A stretch of DNA of 64,000 nucleotides, from assembly GCF_900177725.1 (NCBI RefSeq), contig NZ_FXAT01000016.1:62001-126000 (forward strand). Reading direction: 5' to 3'. The notes beneath the pieces are model-generated. The model saw only the letters and a program-made list of their open reading frames with translations, ran no database searches and was not told the DNA's origin. Below, piece after piece: positions 1 through 8,268 of this stretch. The position numbers were made by a program, and so were the translations under genes. Within the stretch, counting starts at the first letter, position 1; the number at the start of each line of letters is the position of its first letter. This stretch comes from Paraburkholderia susongensis. Its GTDB lineage: Bacteria > Pseudomonadota > Gammaproteobacteria > Burkholderiales > Burkholderiaceae.

Positions 1-378
1 CGCAAACGGACCATCGCCGTGTCCGATCTTGTGGGCGTCCCTCTGATCGCGGGTGCCCCGGGTGTTTTCCAGCGGGCGATCGAGGAGTCATTTGCACAGG
101 CGGGCATCGAGCCACGCTTCGTTCTGATGGCGCAGTACACGGCGGCGCGGTGCGGCCTCGTGTCTGAGGGGCTGGGCCTCGCCATTGTCGATCCGCTGCC
201 AGCCCGCGAACTGACTGGTTTGCCCATCGTGCTGCGCCCCTTTCAACCTCGTTTGCCCATTGAGACGATGCTTATCCGGCCGGGCGGGAGGCCGCCTGAT
301 AGTCTCGCGGCACGCTTCATCGATCTTCTGAAGGCCGAACGCGATGCTGTGACGTCGGCATCTACCGACTATCGTTGA
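1..378 (+). CDS. LysR-family transcriptional regulator, C-terminal part
   Basis: The reading frame is open from the first base of the window, so the gene is cut by the window edge and only about 125 C-terminal residues are visible. They match the second half of a LysR effector-binding domain: the AARCGLVSEGLGLAIVDP stretch is the usual hinge and binding-pocket segment, followed by the strand that ends the periplasmic-binding-protein-like fold. The DNA-binding domain lies outside the window. It would act as a cytoplasmic ligand-responsive regulator. Its target cannot be deduced, and it is separated from the next gene by about 350 bases. Confidence 0.8.
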   Translation, partial: RKRTIAVSDLVGVPLIAGAPGVFQRAIEESFAQAGIEPRFVLMAQYTAARCGLVSEGLGLAIVDPLPARELTGLPIVLRPFQPRLPIETMLIRPGGRPPDSLAARFIDLLKAERDAVTSASTDYR

Positions 379-726
379 AGCAGGCTGGTGTGCATCGAAT
401 CTGCAGCGGGGGCCGAGGTTCAATCCACCCTGGATTAAATGCAGAAATCAACGGTTGTCTGCCGCTTCGAATGTCCTATGGCTGCTGGATAGCTGCCGGT
501 CACGGGCGGGCCAGCTTCTGTTTCACGGAAAGTCATAGCGTCTTCACATAGGCGGTTCGTGAAGGAGCGGACGGACAATTGCCTGTCGTTGGCATCGCTT
601 CGCCGGGCTTGATGATGGCGAAATTGCACAGTGTAAAATGCGGCGTGGGCATGACCGCGGATGAGTGAGCCCCGTGCCAGGAAGGCGCGTTGAATTTAAT
701 GTGCTGCTAGTGGAGAGACTATCAAA
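379..726. other. Intergenic gap before the LacI gene
   Basis: No convincing gene. A weak promoter-like pair, TTGATG at 609 and TAAAAT at 634, is 19 bases apart, which is longer than usual. The stretch at about 440-520 reads as degenerate sequence with no coding signal on either strand. Confidence 0.4.
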
Positions 727-1785
727 ATGGGTCCCAACGACACGCAGGGCGCAAGGCCGCCGCTGCGAGGGGAAGCGGGAATCACGATACGCGACGTAGC
801 GAAGGCGCTCAATATCTCGCATACAACGGTCTCGCGCGCGTTGGCCGATAGCCCGAAGATTAGCGACGAGACCAAGTCGCGTGTTCGCGCGGTGGTTGCC
901 CAGATGGGCTACCTTCCTTCCGCCTCGGCGAGAATGATGCGTGGCCGGCGCAGCTCGCTCGTTGGTCTCATCATTCCTGATATTCAGAATGATTTTTATG
1001 CGACTGTTGCGAAAATCGTAGCTGACTCCCTTGCATCGCATTCGATGCAGCTTCTGCTGTCCGTCACTGACGATAACCCCGACCGAGAATTGCGCGAACT
1101 GAAGGCGATTCTCGAAACGCGCCCTGCTGGAATAGTGATTGTTCCGACGGCGTCTCCGCGCCCGGAAGCCTGCGCGTTGCTGAAGAACGTGGAAACGGTG
1201 CAACTCGTGCGTGTGCACGCCGATCTTGCGGGGAGCGCCGTCCTTATCGATGATCGCGCGGGCATCAAGGCAGCAACCCGGCACCTCCTTGATAGCGGCC
1301 ACACACGACTCGCATTCGTGGGCGGGGACGAAACACTCAGTACAGGGCGGGAGAGGCTTGGCGGATTCCAGGACGCATTGGCCGAACATCGCCTGAAAGC
1401 CGCGAAGATAGCGCTTGGATCGCCGCGTCCGGAGTTCGCGCGGCACGCTGTGACCTCCATGATGTCAGGAAGGAACCGCCCGACGGGAATCATCCTTGGC
1501 AGTGCCGAGTTGACTCTGGGCGCTCTGCAGGCGCTGAGGGCGCTGAAACTCGACTGGCCACGAGATATATCCGTTGTTGGGTATCACGACCCTGCGTGGT
1601 TCGAATTGGCAGAAGGAGGCATTACAACAGTGAGGTTGCCGGTGGAAGACATCGCTACCACTGCGACTACTGTCCTGCTGTCCCGTCTCGGTGAGCGTCA
1701 ACCTGATGGCGCACCGGAGATCTCACCCGGCATCGTCCAGTTCGAACCATCGTTGGTGCTTCGGGGATCGACGAGGCAGTTGTGA
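727..1785 (+). CDS. LacI-family transcriptional regulator
   Basis: A 352-residue protein with the full LacI layout. A helix-turn-helix at about residues 19-65 (ITIRDVAKALNISHTTVSRAL) is followed by a hinge with the minor-groove segment near SASARMMRGRRS. A periplasmic-binding-protein-like effector domain begins at VGLIIPDIQNDFY. An 18-residue N-terminal extension precedes the helix-turn-helix, and a GAGAG-type ribosome site lies upstream of the ATG. It is probably the repressor of the gene run starting at 2370, because a perfect palindrome with a central CG lies in the gap between them. The ligand is unknown; LacI proteins usually bind sugars or small hydroxy acids, which would fit the dehydrogenase-kinase and enolase genes downstream. 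Confidence 0.92.
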   Translation: MGPNDTQGARPPLRGEAGITIRDVAKALNISHTTVSRALADSPKISDETKSRVRAVVAQMGYLPSASARMMRGRRSSLVGLIIPDIQNDFYATVAKIVADSLASHSMQLLLSVTDDNPDRELRELKAILETRPAGIVIVPTASPRPEACALLKNVETVQLVRVHADLAGSAVLIDDRAGIKAATRHLLDSGHTRLAFVGGDETLSTGRERLGGFQDALAEHRLKAAKIALGSPRPEFARHAVTSMMSGRNRPTGIILGSAELTLGALQALRALKLDWPRDISVVGYHDPAWFELAEGGITTVRLPVEDIATTATTVLLSRLGERQPDGAPEISPGIVQFEPSLVLRGSTRQL

Positions 1786-1945
1786 GTCCGTTGCCGGAAT
1801 GACGTTGAGCATCCCCAGGAAGTAGTAAAAACTCCCCGCCTGTGCTGGTGATCCGACTCGCTCCGGTTTGCAGCGTGAGGCTGGACGTAAACATGAAACC
1901 GCTCCCGACTGAAGAGCATGATCGAAACAATCAGTACATCGAAAC

Positions 1946-2116
1946 ATGTACCCGGAAGTTGCTGCTCGGGTGCTGATGGAAGCGGCGGCGCTGCGCTCCG
2001 CTGTTGATAGCGTCCGTGCCGGAGCACCACGAACCTGGTTTTCCATCCACGATGATGGAGCGACGACCAAGGCCGGCAGAATCGCCGGAATCGTGCCTAC
2101 CACCACAGTCCACTGA
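1946..2116 (+). CDS. Possible small protein of 56 residues or gene remnant
   Basis: A short frame from ATG with the segment TWFSIHDDGATTKAGRIAGI. Composition is protein-like, but I recognise no family and see no strong ribosome site. It lies between the LacI gene and the operator, so it could be a remnant of a lost gene or chance. The opposite strand is also open here, which weakens the case. Confidence 0.2.
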   Translation: MYPEVAARVLMEAAALRSAVDSVRAGAPRTWFSIHDDGATTKAGRIAGIVPTTTVH

Positions 2117-2146
2117 TATTGCATGCGGATTCGGGTAAACCATAAT

Positions 2147-2158
2147 GCACACGTGTGC
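2147..2158. promoter_or_regulatory. Probable LacI-type operator
   Basis: GCACACGTGTGC is a perfect 12-bp palindrome with a central CG, the typical shape of LacI-family operators. It sits between the LacI gene and the catabolic run. It overlaps the position expected for the -35 of the -10-like hexamer at 2171-2176. Binding by the neighbouring regulator is inferred. Confidence 0.5.
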
Positions 2159-2170
2159 CCAAATTTATCC

Positions 2171-2176
2171 TATACT
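2171..2176 (+). promoter_or_regulatory. Possible -10 element of the catabolic run
   Basis: TATACT matches five of six bases of the sigma70 -10 consensus. The matching -35 position falls inside the operator palindrome and is a poor match, as may be expected for a regulated promoter. Transcription from here would give a leader of roughly 190 bases before the first gene. Confidence 0.35.
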
Positions 2177-2369
2177 TCGATCCAACATCAAGCGCTGGAA
2201 GGTTATTGCTGATCGCGACGACCCATCAGGCGCGACATGCAGTCTTTCACCGGTTCAAAGAGCATCGAGTTGGCGTGGCCTGACTCGGGCGGTGCGCGTT
2301 ATGCAGGCGCCGCCGAGGGGCAGACCTTCTGTTGAATGAATGCAGTTAAACCGAGTAGGCGGAGACACC

Positions 2370-3296
2370 ATGATCAGATCGATCAGCCATGCAACATACC
2401 GGCATCGCGACCTCGCGGCCGTTCGGACGTTCTTTGAGGACTTCGGACTGATAGTCGCGCATGAAACGCCGGACCGCATCTTCTTTCGGGGATGCAACGA
2501 TGCACCGTATCTCTATATCGCAGAGCGCGGAGAGGAACCCGCTTTTGTCGGGGTGGCGTTCGAGGTGGATTCGGAGGAGAGCTTGCAGGTGTTGTCCGCG
2601 CGTTTCGGCGCTCCGATCGAAGACCTCGATTATCCGGGCGGTGGAAAACGGGTGGCGACGATGGATCCGGATGGCCGGAGGATCGAGCTTGTTCATGGTG
2701 TTGCTCGCGTCGCGCCGATAGCGGTAAGTCGTCCCGCAGTCGCCTGGAATTCCGCGGGCGAACGCCGTCGCCTTGGGAGATTTCCGATTTTCGACGTAGG
2801 GCCAGCAGAGGTCATTGCGCTTAAGCACGTCGTAATGAGCTCTCCGAATCCGGCAGCGATTATCGAATGGTTCACGGAGAAGCTAGGCGCATTTCCCTCG
2901 GACCTGATCGGCGAAGCGAAAGAAAAAGCAATTGGCGCGTTCATGCGGTTTCCGCGCGGCGCGGAATATGTCGACCACCACAATATCGCTGTCTTCATGG
3001 GGCCGACGAATGGTGCACATCATGTCTGCTTCGAGACGATCGATCTCGACGCCATCGGCATGGGCCGTCAATACCTGGCGTCGAAGGGGTACAAGGCGTC
3101 GTGGGGCCTCGTGCGTCACTCGCTCGGCGGAGCAGTTTCGGACTATTGGTACGACCCGTCTGGTTTTCGTGTCGAGCATGTGACCGATGGAGACTTCCTC
3201 AACGATACGTACCCGACGAGATTGAATCCGCATAACCAGGAATCCCTCGAGCAATGGGGAACCATGGTGATGCCGGAAGACTTCCTGCGCTCCTGA
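2370..3296 (+). CDS. VOC-family extradiol ring-cleavage dioxygenase-like protein
   Basis: A 308-residue two-domain vicinal-oxygen-chelate protein of the 2,3-dihydroxybiphenyl dioxygenase type. The second, catalytic-type domain starts at about residue 150 and keeps a candidate 2-His-1-carboxylate iron site: H153 in LKHVVM, H217 in GAHHVCFE and E269 in FRVEHVTDGD. The chosen ATG has GGAGA five bases upstream; a start ten codons earlier lacks such a site. The known family reaction is oxygen-dependent cleavage of a catechol next to its hydroxyls. It is the first gene of a run that also encodes an FAH-family hydrolase, a usual partner of ring cleavage. The substrate is not known. Confidence 0.8.
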   Translation: MIRSISHATYRHRDLAAVRTFFEDFGLIVAHETPDRIFFRGCNDAPYLYIAERGEEPAFVGVAFEVDSEESLQVLSARFGAPIEDLDYPGGGKRVATMDPDGRRIELVHGVARVAPIAVSRPAVAWNSAGERRRLGRFPIFDVGPAEVIALKHVVMSSPNPAAIIEWFTEKLGAFPSDLIGEAKEKAIGAFMRFPRGAEYVDHHNIAVFMGPTNGAHHVCFETIDLDAIGMGRQYLASKGYKASWGLVRHSLGGAVSDYWYDPSGFRVEHVTDGDFLNDTYPTRLNPHNQESLEQWGTMVMPEDFLRS

Positions 3297-3345
3297 CGAT
3301 CGCGGGGCCGACAGTCGGCCCTCCTGTAACCAGTTCGGAAATGCG

Positions 3346-5193
3346 ATGAAAGTACTTATCACCGATTATGCCTGGCCCGACCTGAAGATCGAAACCGACG
3401 TGATTGAAACGGCGGGCTTCGAACTCGTCGCGGGTCCCGCCGTCGCCGGGAGCGAAGAGGACATTGAGCACCTGGTTGCGGAGCATGATCCGGACGCCAT
3501 TCTGACCTGCTGGGCTCCTGTGTCGGCGCGCGCCATAACGTGCGCGACCAGGCTGAAGATTGTGGCTCGCCTGGGAGTGGGACTGGATAACATCGACGTC
3601 GGCGCGGCGACCGCGGTAGGCGCGTGGGTCACGAATGTGCCGGATTACTGCGTTGAAGAAGTTTCGGATCACGCCGTCGCACTTCTGCTGAACCATTTCA
3701 GGGCAATTGCCGGATATGACCGCGACGTCAAAGAGGGCCGATGGGCGCCGGGGTCTCGGCCGCTGAAGCGTATAGCCGAACTGACGGTCGGCATTATCGG
3801 ATACGGGCGCATCGGCCGTGCTACCGGTCGCAAGCTGGCTGCTTTCGGATGCACGGTGCTGGCGACGAACGGCGATTATCCGGTGACCGCGGAAGCAGGC
3901 GTACAGACGGCGACCATCGCGGATATCCAGAAGAATGCGGATGCCATCATCCTGCACGCGCCGCTCACCAGCGAAACGCAGCATCTGGTCGACGAAAGTT
4001 TCATCTCGGCCTGCAAACACAAGCCGCTGCTCATCAATGTCAGTCGTGGCGGACTGGTCAGCAACGAGGCCGTATTGGACGCGCTCGCGGACGACCGGCT
4101 ATCCGGTGCGGCACTGGATGTCGTTGAAGGCGAACCGAGCCCACCCGCAAATCTCATCGGACATGCGCGTGTCATCGCGACACCGCATGTGGCGTTCCTA
4201 TCGGACACCTCAGTCATTGAACTGCGGACCAGGGCTTGCGAAGAGGTAGTGCGGGTTCTCCTTGGCAAAGACCCGGTCAACGCGTGCAACCATCTGCAAA
4301 GCGGTCAGTCGCTGCAGGGCGGTGTGGCGAGCGACATTCAGGTGATCCAGACTGTTCAGGGTTCGATCGTGATAAAGAAGGCACTGGACAAGCTGAAGGT
4401 TGCCGCTGACTGGCGGTCGGACCCGGCGCGTTCGTTGACGGAAGTCGCAGCGCTGAACGCCGCAACCGAATTACTGGGACCGGGCGTGGTACCTCGTGTT
4501 CTGTGGAGCGATAGCGTTCGCAACCAGTTCGCGATGGAACTCGTCTCACCCACACAAAAAAACTGGAAGCAGGAACTCCTTGCGGGCACGATCAATCTCG
4601 CGACCGCCCGAAGAGCGGGTGAACTGCTTGGAATGCTGCACAAGCGCTCCTCCAGGTGCCCGGCGCTAGCCGAACGATTCGCTGACCAGACGTTCTTCCG
4701 CGAATTGCGGGTGACGCCGTACTTCGAAAGAGTCGCGCAGCGCAACCCGGAATATCGCGACGCAGTTTCGGCAGTCATCGAAGGCATGACAGCGCGGCGA
4801 CAGGCGCTGGTTCACGGTGATTACAGCCCGAAGAATCTACTGGTCGACGACGCAACCGTCACGGTGGTCGACTGGGAGGTCGCGCATTGGGGCGACCCGC
4901 GTTTCGACGTGGCGTTTGTCCTTGCTCATCTGATTCTCAAGGCGCACCGCCGCGAGGCGAACGTGAATGAGCTGTTGCTCGCTGAGCGTTCGTTCGTCGA
5001 AGGCTATCTCGTCGAGGGGCCCGCAGTCTTTGACGCCTGTCTTCTGCCGCTGCTCGGGTGTCTGCTGCTGGCGCGCCTCGATAGCGATTCTCCCGTCGAC
5101 TACATTGCTGAGCTCGACACAGGGGGTATCCGGCGCGTTGCGCGGACATTGCTGGGCGGTGACATGGCGTTCGCGAATCGGTGGTTTAACTAA
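3346..5193 (+). CDS. Fused D-2-hydroxyacid dehydrogenase and APH-type phosphotransferase
   Basis: A 615-residue fusion. Residues 1 to about 320 are a D-isomer 2-hydroxyacid dehydrogenase: the GYGRIG nucleotide-binding loop, then the catalytic trio R234 (NVSRGG), E263 (GEP) and H281 (TPHVAF). Residues from about 335 to the end are an aminoglycoside-phosphotransferase-like kinase with the catalytic loop HGDYSPKN (D492, N497) and the metal-binding D509 in VVDWE. Both halves keep their catalytic residues, so I infer that one polypeptide reduces a 2-oxoacid (or oxidises the hydroxyacid) and phosphorylates a hydroxyl. The next gene, 14 bases on, is an enolase paralogue, which would suit a 2-phosphohydroxyacid product. 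The substrate could be glycerate or an analogue; this is inference. Confidence 0.88.
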   Translation: MKVLITDYAWPDLKIETDVIETAGFELVAGPAVAGSEEDIEHLVAEHDPDAILTCWAPVSARAITCATRLKIVARLGVGLDNIDVGAATAVGAWVTNVPDYCVEEVSDHAVALLLNHFRAIAGYDRDVKEGRWAPGSRPLKRIAELTVGIIGYGRIGRATGRKLAAFGCTVLATNGDYPVTAEAGVQTATIADIQKNADAIILHAPLTSETQHLVDESFISACKHKPLLINVSRGGLVSNEAVLDALADDRLSGAALDVVEGEPSPPANLIGHARVIATPHVAFLSDTSVIELRTRACEEVVRVLLGKDPVNACNHLQSGQSLQGGVASDIQVIQTVQGSIVIKKALDKLKVAADWRSDPARSLTEVAALNAATELLGPGVVPRVLWSDSVRNQFAMELVSPTQKNWKQELLAGTINLATARRAGELLGMLHKRSSRCPALAERFADQTFFRELRVTPYFERVAQRNPEYRDAVSAVIEGMTARRQALVHGDYSPKNLLVDDATVTVVDWEVAHWGDPRFDVAFVLAHLILKAHRREANVNELLLAERSFVEGYLVEGPAVFDACLLPLLGCLLLARLDSDSPVDYIAELDTGGIRRVARTLLGGDMAFANRWFN

Positions 5194-5207
5194 CCAATGG
5201 AAATGAC

Positions 5208-6506
5208 GTGACACATCCTTCTTTCAATCTAGCTCGCTCGGCCGATATCTTGCGTGTGCGCGGCCGTCAGATTCTCGACTCCCGTGGGCGCCCGACCGTC
5301 GAAGTCGACGTGGAACTGCGAGACGGGTCGTACGGACGCGCTTGTGCTCCATCAGGCGCATCGACGGGCAGGCACGAGGTTCTCGAATTGCGCGACGGCG
5401 ACGATGGACTCCATGAGGGTCGAGGTGTTTCCAAAGCGGTGAACAACATTAACGGTGCGATCGCCGAGCTTCTCAAGGGGCGGCCCGCAACTTCGCAGGC
5501 CGGGCTCGACGAGGCTTTGCGCACTCACGACGGCACGGCGAACCTGTCCCGGCTGGGAGCGAACGCGGTCATTGCAACGTCGCTCGCGATCTGCAGAGCA
5601 GCCGCGATGCATGAGCGGCTTCCGCTGCACCGTTACATTGCGCAGCTCGTGGGGACGACGCGGACCTCGATGCCGATGCCGATGACCAATATCCTCAGCG
5701 GTGGCGCGCACGCCCGGCGAAGCATGGATTTTCAGGACTTCCTCGCCATCCCCGTCGGCGCGAAGACCTACGGTGATGCCCTGAACATGCTCGCAAGCGT
5801 GCGCTCGGCTGCGAGCGAGCTGCTGGCCGAAGACGGTATCACCACCCTGCTGGCAGACGAGGGCGGTCTCAGTCCGGGATATTCGTCTGCGGACGAGGCG
5901 TTTCAGCTGATGATGCGCGCATTTGAACGCGCGAAGCTGCGGCCGGGTCACGACATCGCAATCGCAATCGATGTCGCCGCGAGCGAGTTCTATCGTGACG
6001 GTAAATATCACCTGGCCGGCGAGCAGCGCACGCTCGACGGCGAAGAGATGGCGGAATACCTCGCGGATTTCATCCGGCGATATCCGTTGATTTCGATCGA
6101 GGACGCCTTCGAGCAGGACGACTGGTCTTCGTGGTCCTCATTCACGAAGCGCTTCCCGAACGTGCAAATCGTCGGTGACGACCTGTTTGTGACCAATCCC
6201 GAGCGCATCGCGCGCGGAATAGAAGTGGGCGCGGCCAACGCGACGCTTATCAAGGTGAACCAGAACGGCACGCTCTCCGGCGCGTTCGAAGCGATGAAGC
6301 GTGCACGGGCGGGGGGCTACGCGACCGTCGTATCCGCGCGTTCCGGGGAAACGGAAGACTCGTTTATTGCCGATCTGGCTGTCGGATCGGATGCGGGCCA
6401 AATCAAGATCGGCTCCGTGCGCAGTTCGGAACGTCTCGCGAAATATAACCAGCTAACGCGGATTGCAGAGCTGGAGGACGCGGAACTGACCTTTTCTTTT
6501 TCGTAG
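5208..6506 (+). CDS. Enolase paralogue with altered active site
   Basis: A 432-residue enolase-superfamily protein, collinear with bacterial enolase throughout. The SGASTG loop, GGAHA, DEGG (E218), metal ligands near D254, E298 and D324, K349 in LIKVNQ and K412 in AKYNQL are kept. Two residues invariant in true enolases differ. The Glu of the QEF motif is D177 (QDF), and the His of the SHRSGETED motif is A377 (SARSGETED). I infer that it dehydrates a substrate related to 2-phosphoglycerate rather than serving glycolysis. It starts with GTG, no in-frame ATG fits, and follows the dehydrogenase-kinase fusion by 14 bases. A catalytically weak or regulatory role is the alternative. Confidence 0.9.
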   Translation: MTHPSFNLARSADILRVRGRQILDSRGRPTVEVDVELRDGSYGRACAPSGASTGRHEVLELRDGDDGLHEGRGVSKAVNNINGAIAELLKGRPATSQAGLDEALRTHDGTANLSRLGANAVIATSLAICRAAAMHERLPLHRYIAQLVGTTRTSMPMPMTNILSGGAHARRSMDFQDFLAIPVGAKTYGDALNMLASVRSAASELLAEDGITTLLADEGGLSPGYSSADEAFQLMMRAFERAKLRPGHDIAIAIDVAASEFYRDGKYHLAGEQRTLDGEEMAEYLADFIRRYPLISIEDAFEQDDWSSWSSFTKRFPNVQIVGDDLFVTNPERIARGIEVGAANATLIKVNQNGTLSGAFEAMKRARAGGYATVVSARSGETEDSFIADLAVGSDAGQIKIGSVRSSERLAKYNQLTRIAELEDAELTFSFS

Positions 6507-6556
6507 GGTGACGTCGGATAGCTCGTCATTACTTGATACCTAGGAAACGCATACTC

Positions 6557-7480
6557 ATGACTCCTTCATACACACTCGCCACGTTCCGTCACCAGGGAAA
6601 ACCCACTCCGGTGATTGAGGTCGATCGCCGTTATTGGCCAATTTCGACGGTGGCACCGGATCTGCTCCCCGCGGATTCCGCTCGCGGCCTGATGCAGCTT
6701 TTCGACGACTGGGAGCAGTCCCACAAACGTCTCGGCAGTCTTGCTGCGCGTCTTACATCCGAAGGCGCGCCTGGCGAGATTCAGGCTCCGCAATCGGCCG
6801 ACGACATCCTCGCACCGTTGCTTTACCCGAACAAGCTGGTCATGTTGGGTGCCAACTATCTCGACCACATGCAACAGGACGCGGGTTATGCGGATTTCGA
6901 CAAGTCATCGAAGATTCCTGTTTTGTTCATGAAGCCGCCTACTACGGCGATTGTGGGTAGTGGCGCTTCTGTGCCTTACCCGATCCAGACGCAAAAGTTC
7001 GATTGGGAAATCGAACTGGCCGTCGTCATCGGCAAGCGGGCGACAAGACTCACAGTGGAGAACGCGATGTCCTGCATCGCAGGCTACACAGTGGGTATCG
7101 ACCTGTCGGCGCGCGACTGGCAGTTTCACGAAAAGCATCTGGTGAAATTCGATCTGTTCGGCGGCAAGGCATTTGACTCGAGCAATCCGCTCGGACCGTG
7201 CATCGTTCCCGCGGATCAAATCAATGCCAACGATCTGCAATTGACTCTCAAGGTCAACGGGGAGGTGAAGCAGCATGCCCGAACCAGTCTGATGATCTGG
7301 AACATCGCCGAGCAACTTGCTGCGATCACGGAACACGTGACGCTGGAACCCGGCGATATCGTCATGACCGGAACGCCCAGTGGCGTGGGCCTGAAGACCG
7401 GAACGTTCCTCAAGCCGGGCGACAGGCTGGACGCGGAAATCGAAGGGATCGGTCATCTGGCCGTCCAGGTGCAGGCATAG
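6557..7480 (+). CDS. Fumarylacetoacetate hydrolase family protein
   Basis: A 307-residue FAH-family protein. The C-terminal catalytic domain starts near residue 90 (VMLGANYLDH) and has the metal-binding acidic pattern DWEIELAVVIG and the closing motif MTGTPSGVG. The family hydrolyses or decarboxylates acylpyruvates formed after ring cleavage. An ATG at this position is preferred over a TTG eight codons upstream. It follows the enolase gene by 50 bases and precedes a NIPSNAP gene by 12, so it is probably in the same transcript. It differs from the shorter fumarylpyruvate hydrolase at 17813, so it likely handles another substrate. Confidence 0.87.
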   Translation: MTPSYTLATFRHQGKPTPVIEVDRRYWPISTVAPDLLPADSARGLMQLFDDWEQSHKRLGSLAARLTSEGAPGEIQAPQSADDILAPLLYPNKLVMLGANYLDHMQQDAGYADFDKSSKIPVLFMKPPTTAIVGSGASVPYPIQTQKFDWEIELAVVIGKRATRLTVENAMSCIAGYTVGIDLSARDWQFHEKHLVKFDLFGGKAFDSSNPLGPCIVPADQINANDLQLTLKVNGEVKQHARTSLMIWNIAEQLAAITEHVTLEPGDIVMTGTPSGVGLKTGTFLKPGDRLDAEIEGIGHLAVQVQA

Positions 7481-7492
7481 GAGGGGACGGCG

Positions 7493-7807
7493 ATGATTGT
7501 CGAGCAACGGACTTACACGGTGAAACCGGGTGCGGTACCGGCGTATCTGGACCTCTACGTGCGGGAGGCGATGGAGGTCCAGAAGAAGCACCTTCCGCGG
7601 ATGGTTGGGTACTTTTCGACCGATATCGGAGCGCTTAATCAGATCATTCATATGTGGGGCTACGCCGATCTCAACGAGCGGGCGCGATGCCGTGCTGCGC
7701 TGTATGAGGATCCGGCCTGGCAAGTGGTCGTGAAGAAGCTTCTCGAGATGATTGAGGTGATGGAAACCAGGATTCTCGTGCCGACCGCTTTTTCGCCAAT
7801 CAAATGA
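7493..7807 (+). CDS. NIPSNAP-family protein
   Basis: A 104-residue protein beginning MIVEQRTYTVKPG, the typical first strand of the NIPSNAP ferredoxin-like alpha/beta fold, with HMWGYADLNERARCRAAL as the second conserved segment. A strong AGGAGG site precedes the ATG. Such proteins are common in aromatic and isoprenoid catabolic operons, but their chemical role is generally unclear. It lies 12 bases after the FAH gene and 10 before an NTF2-like gene. Confidence 0.85.
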   Translation: MIVEQRTYTVKPGAVPAYLDLYVREAMEVQKKHLPRMVGYFSTDIGALNQIIHMWGYADLNERARCRAALYEDPAWQVVVKKLLEMIEVMETRILVPTAFSPIK

Positions 7808-7817
7808 AGGGGGAAAC

Positions 7818-8195
7818 GTGGATACGACACAACTGGTTGACCTGAAAAGCCTCGAGGACGAGCGGTGCCGCGCGATGACGAGCGCCGACATGGCGGCGCT
7901 CGAACGACTGTTCAGCGACGACCTCATCTGGACGCACTCATCCGCTAAGGTCGACGGCAAAAGGGCGTTGCTGGCCAAGATCGAAAGCGGCGAGTCGCAG
8001 TATCTCTCCATGCACCGCGAGGACGAGAAGTACGTCATTTCGGCCGACGCTGCCATCGCGTCGGGGGCTGTCAGCATGGAGGTTCGTCTGGGCGGGGTCG
8101 AACGATCACTTCGCAGCCGATATACCAATGTCTGGTTTAGAGAGGGAGGCGTCTGGCGCGTCGTAGCGTGGCAATCGACTGCCGTACCGGCATAG
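7818..8195 (+). CDS. NTF2-like (DUF4440-type) protein
   Basis: A 125-residue single-domain cone-shaped NTF2-like protein with GTG start. It has the motif LFSDDLIWTHSSAKVDGK and a closing strand VWRVVAWQST. This fold serves as small isomerases, dehydratases or binding proteins. A second copy with the same motifs is found at 11444 in the same gene run, so the pair may have arisen by duplication. No catalytic residue can be assigned with certainty. Confidence 0.78.
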   Translation: MDTTQLVDLKSLEDERCRAMTSADMAALERLFSDDLIWTHSSAKVDGKRALLAKIESGESQYLSMHREDEKYVISADAAIASGAVSMEVRLGGVERSLRSRYTNVWFREGGVWRVVAWQSTAVPA

Positions 8196-8268
8196 TTTGA
8201 ATTTGTCCTGTTCGGCGCAGCGGCACCGACAACCGCCGACAACATCCACCAGGAATCAGCACTGATCC

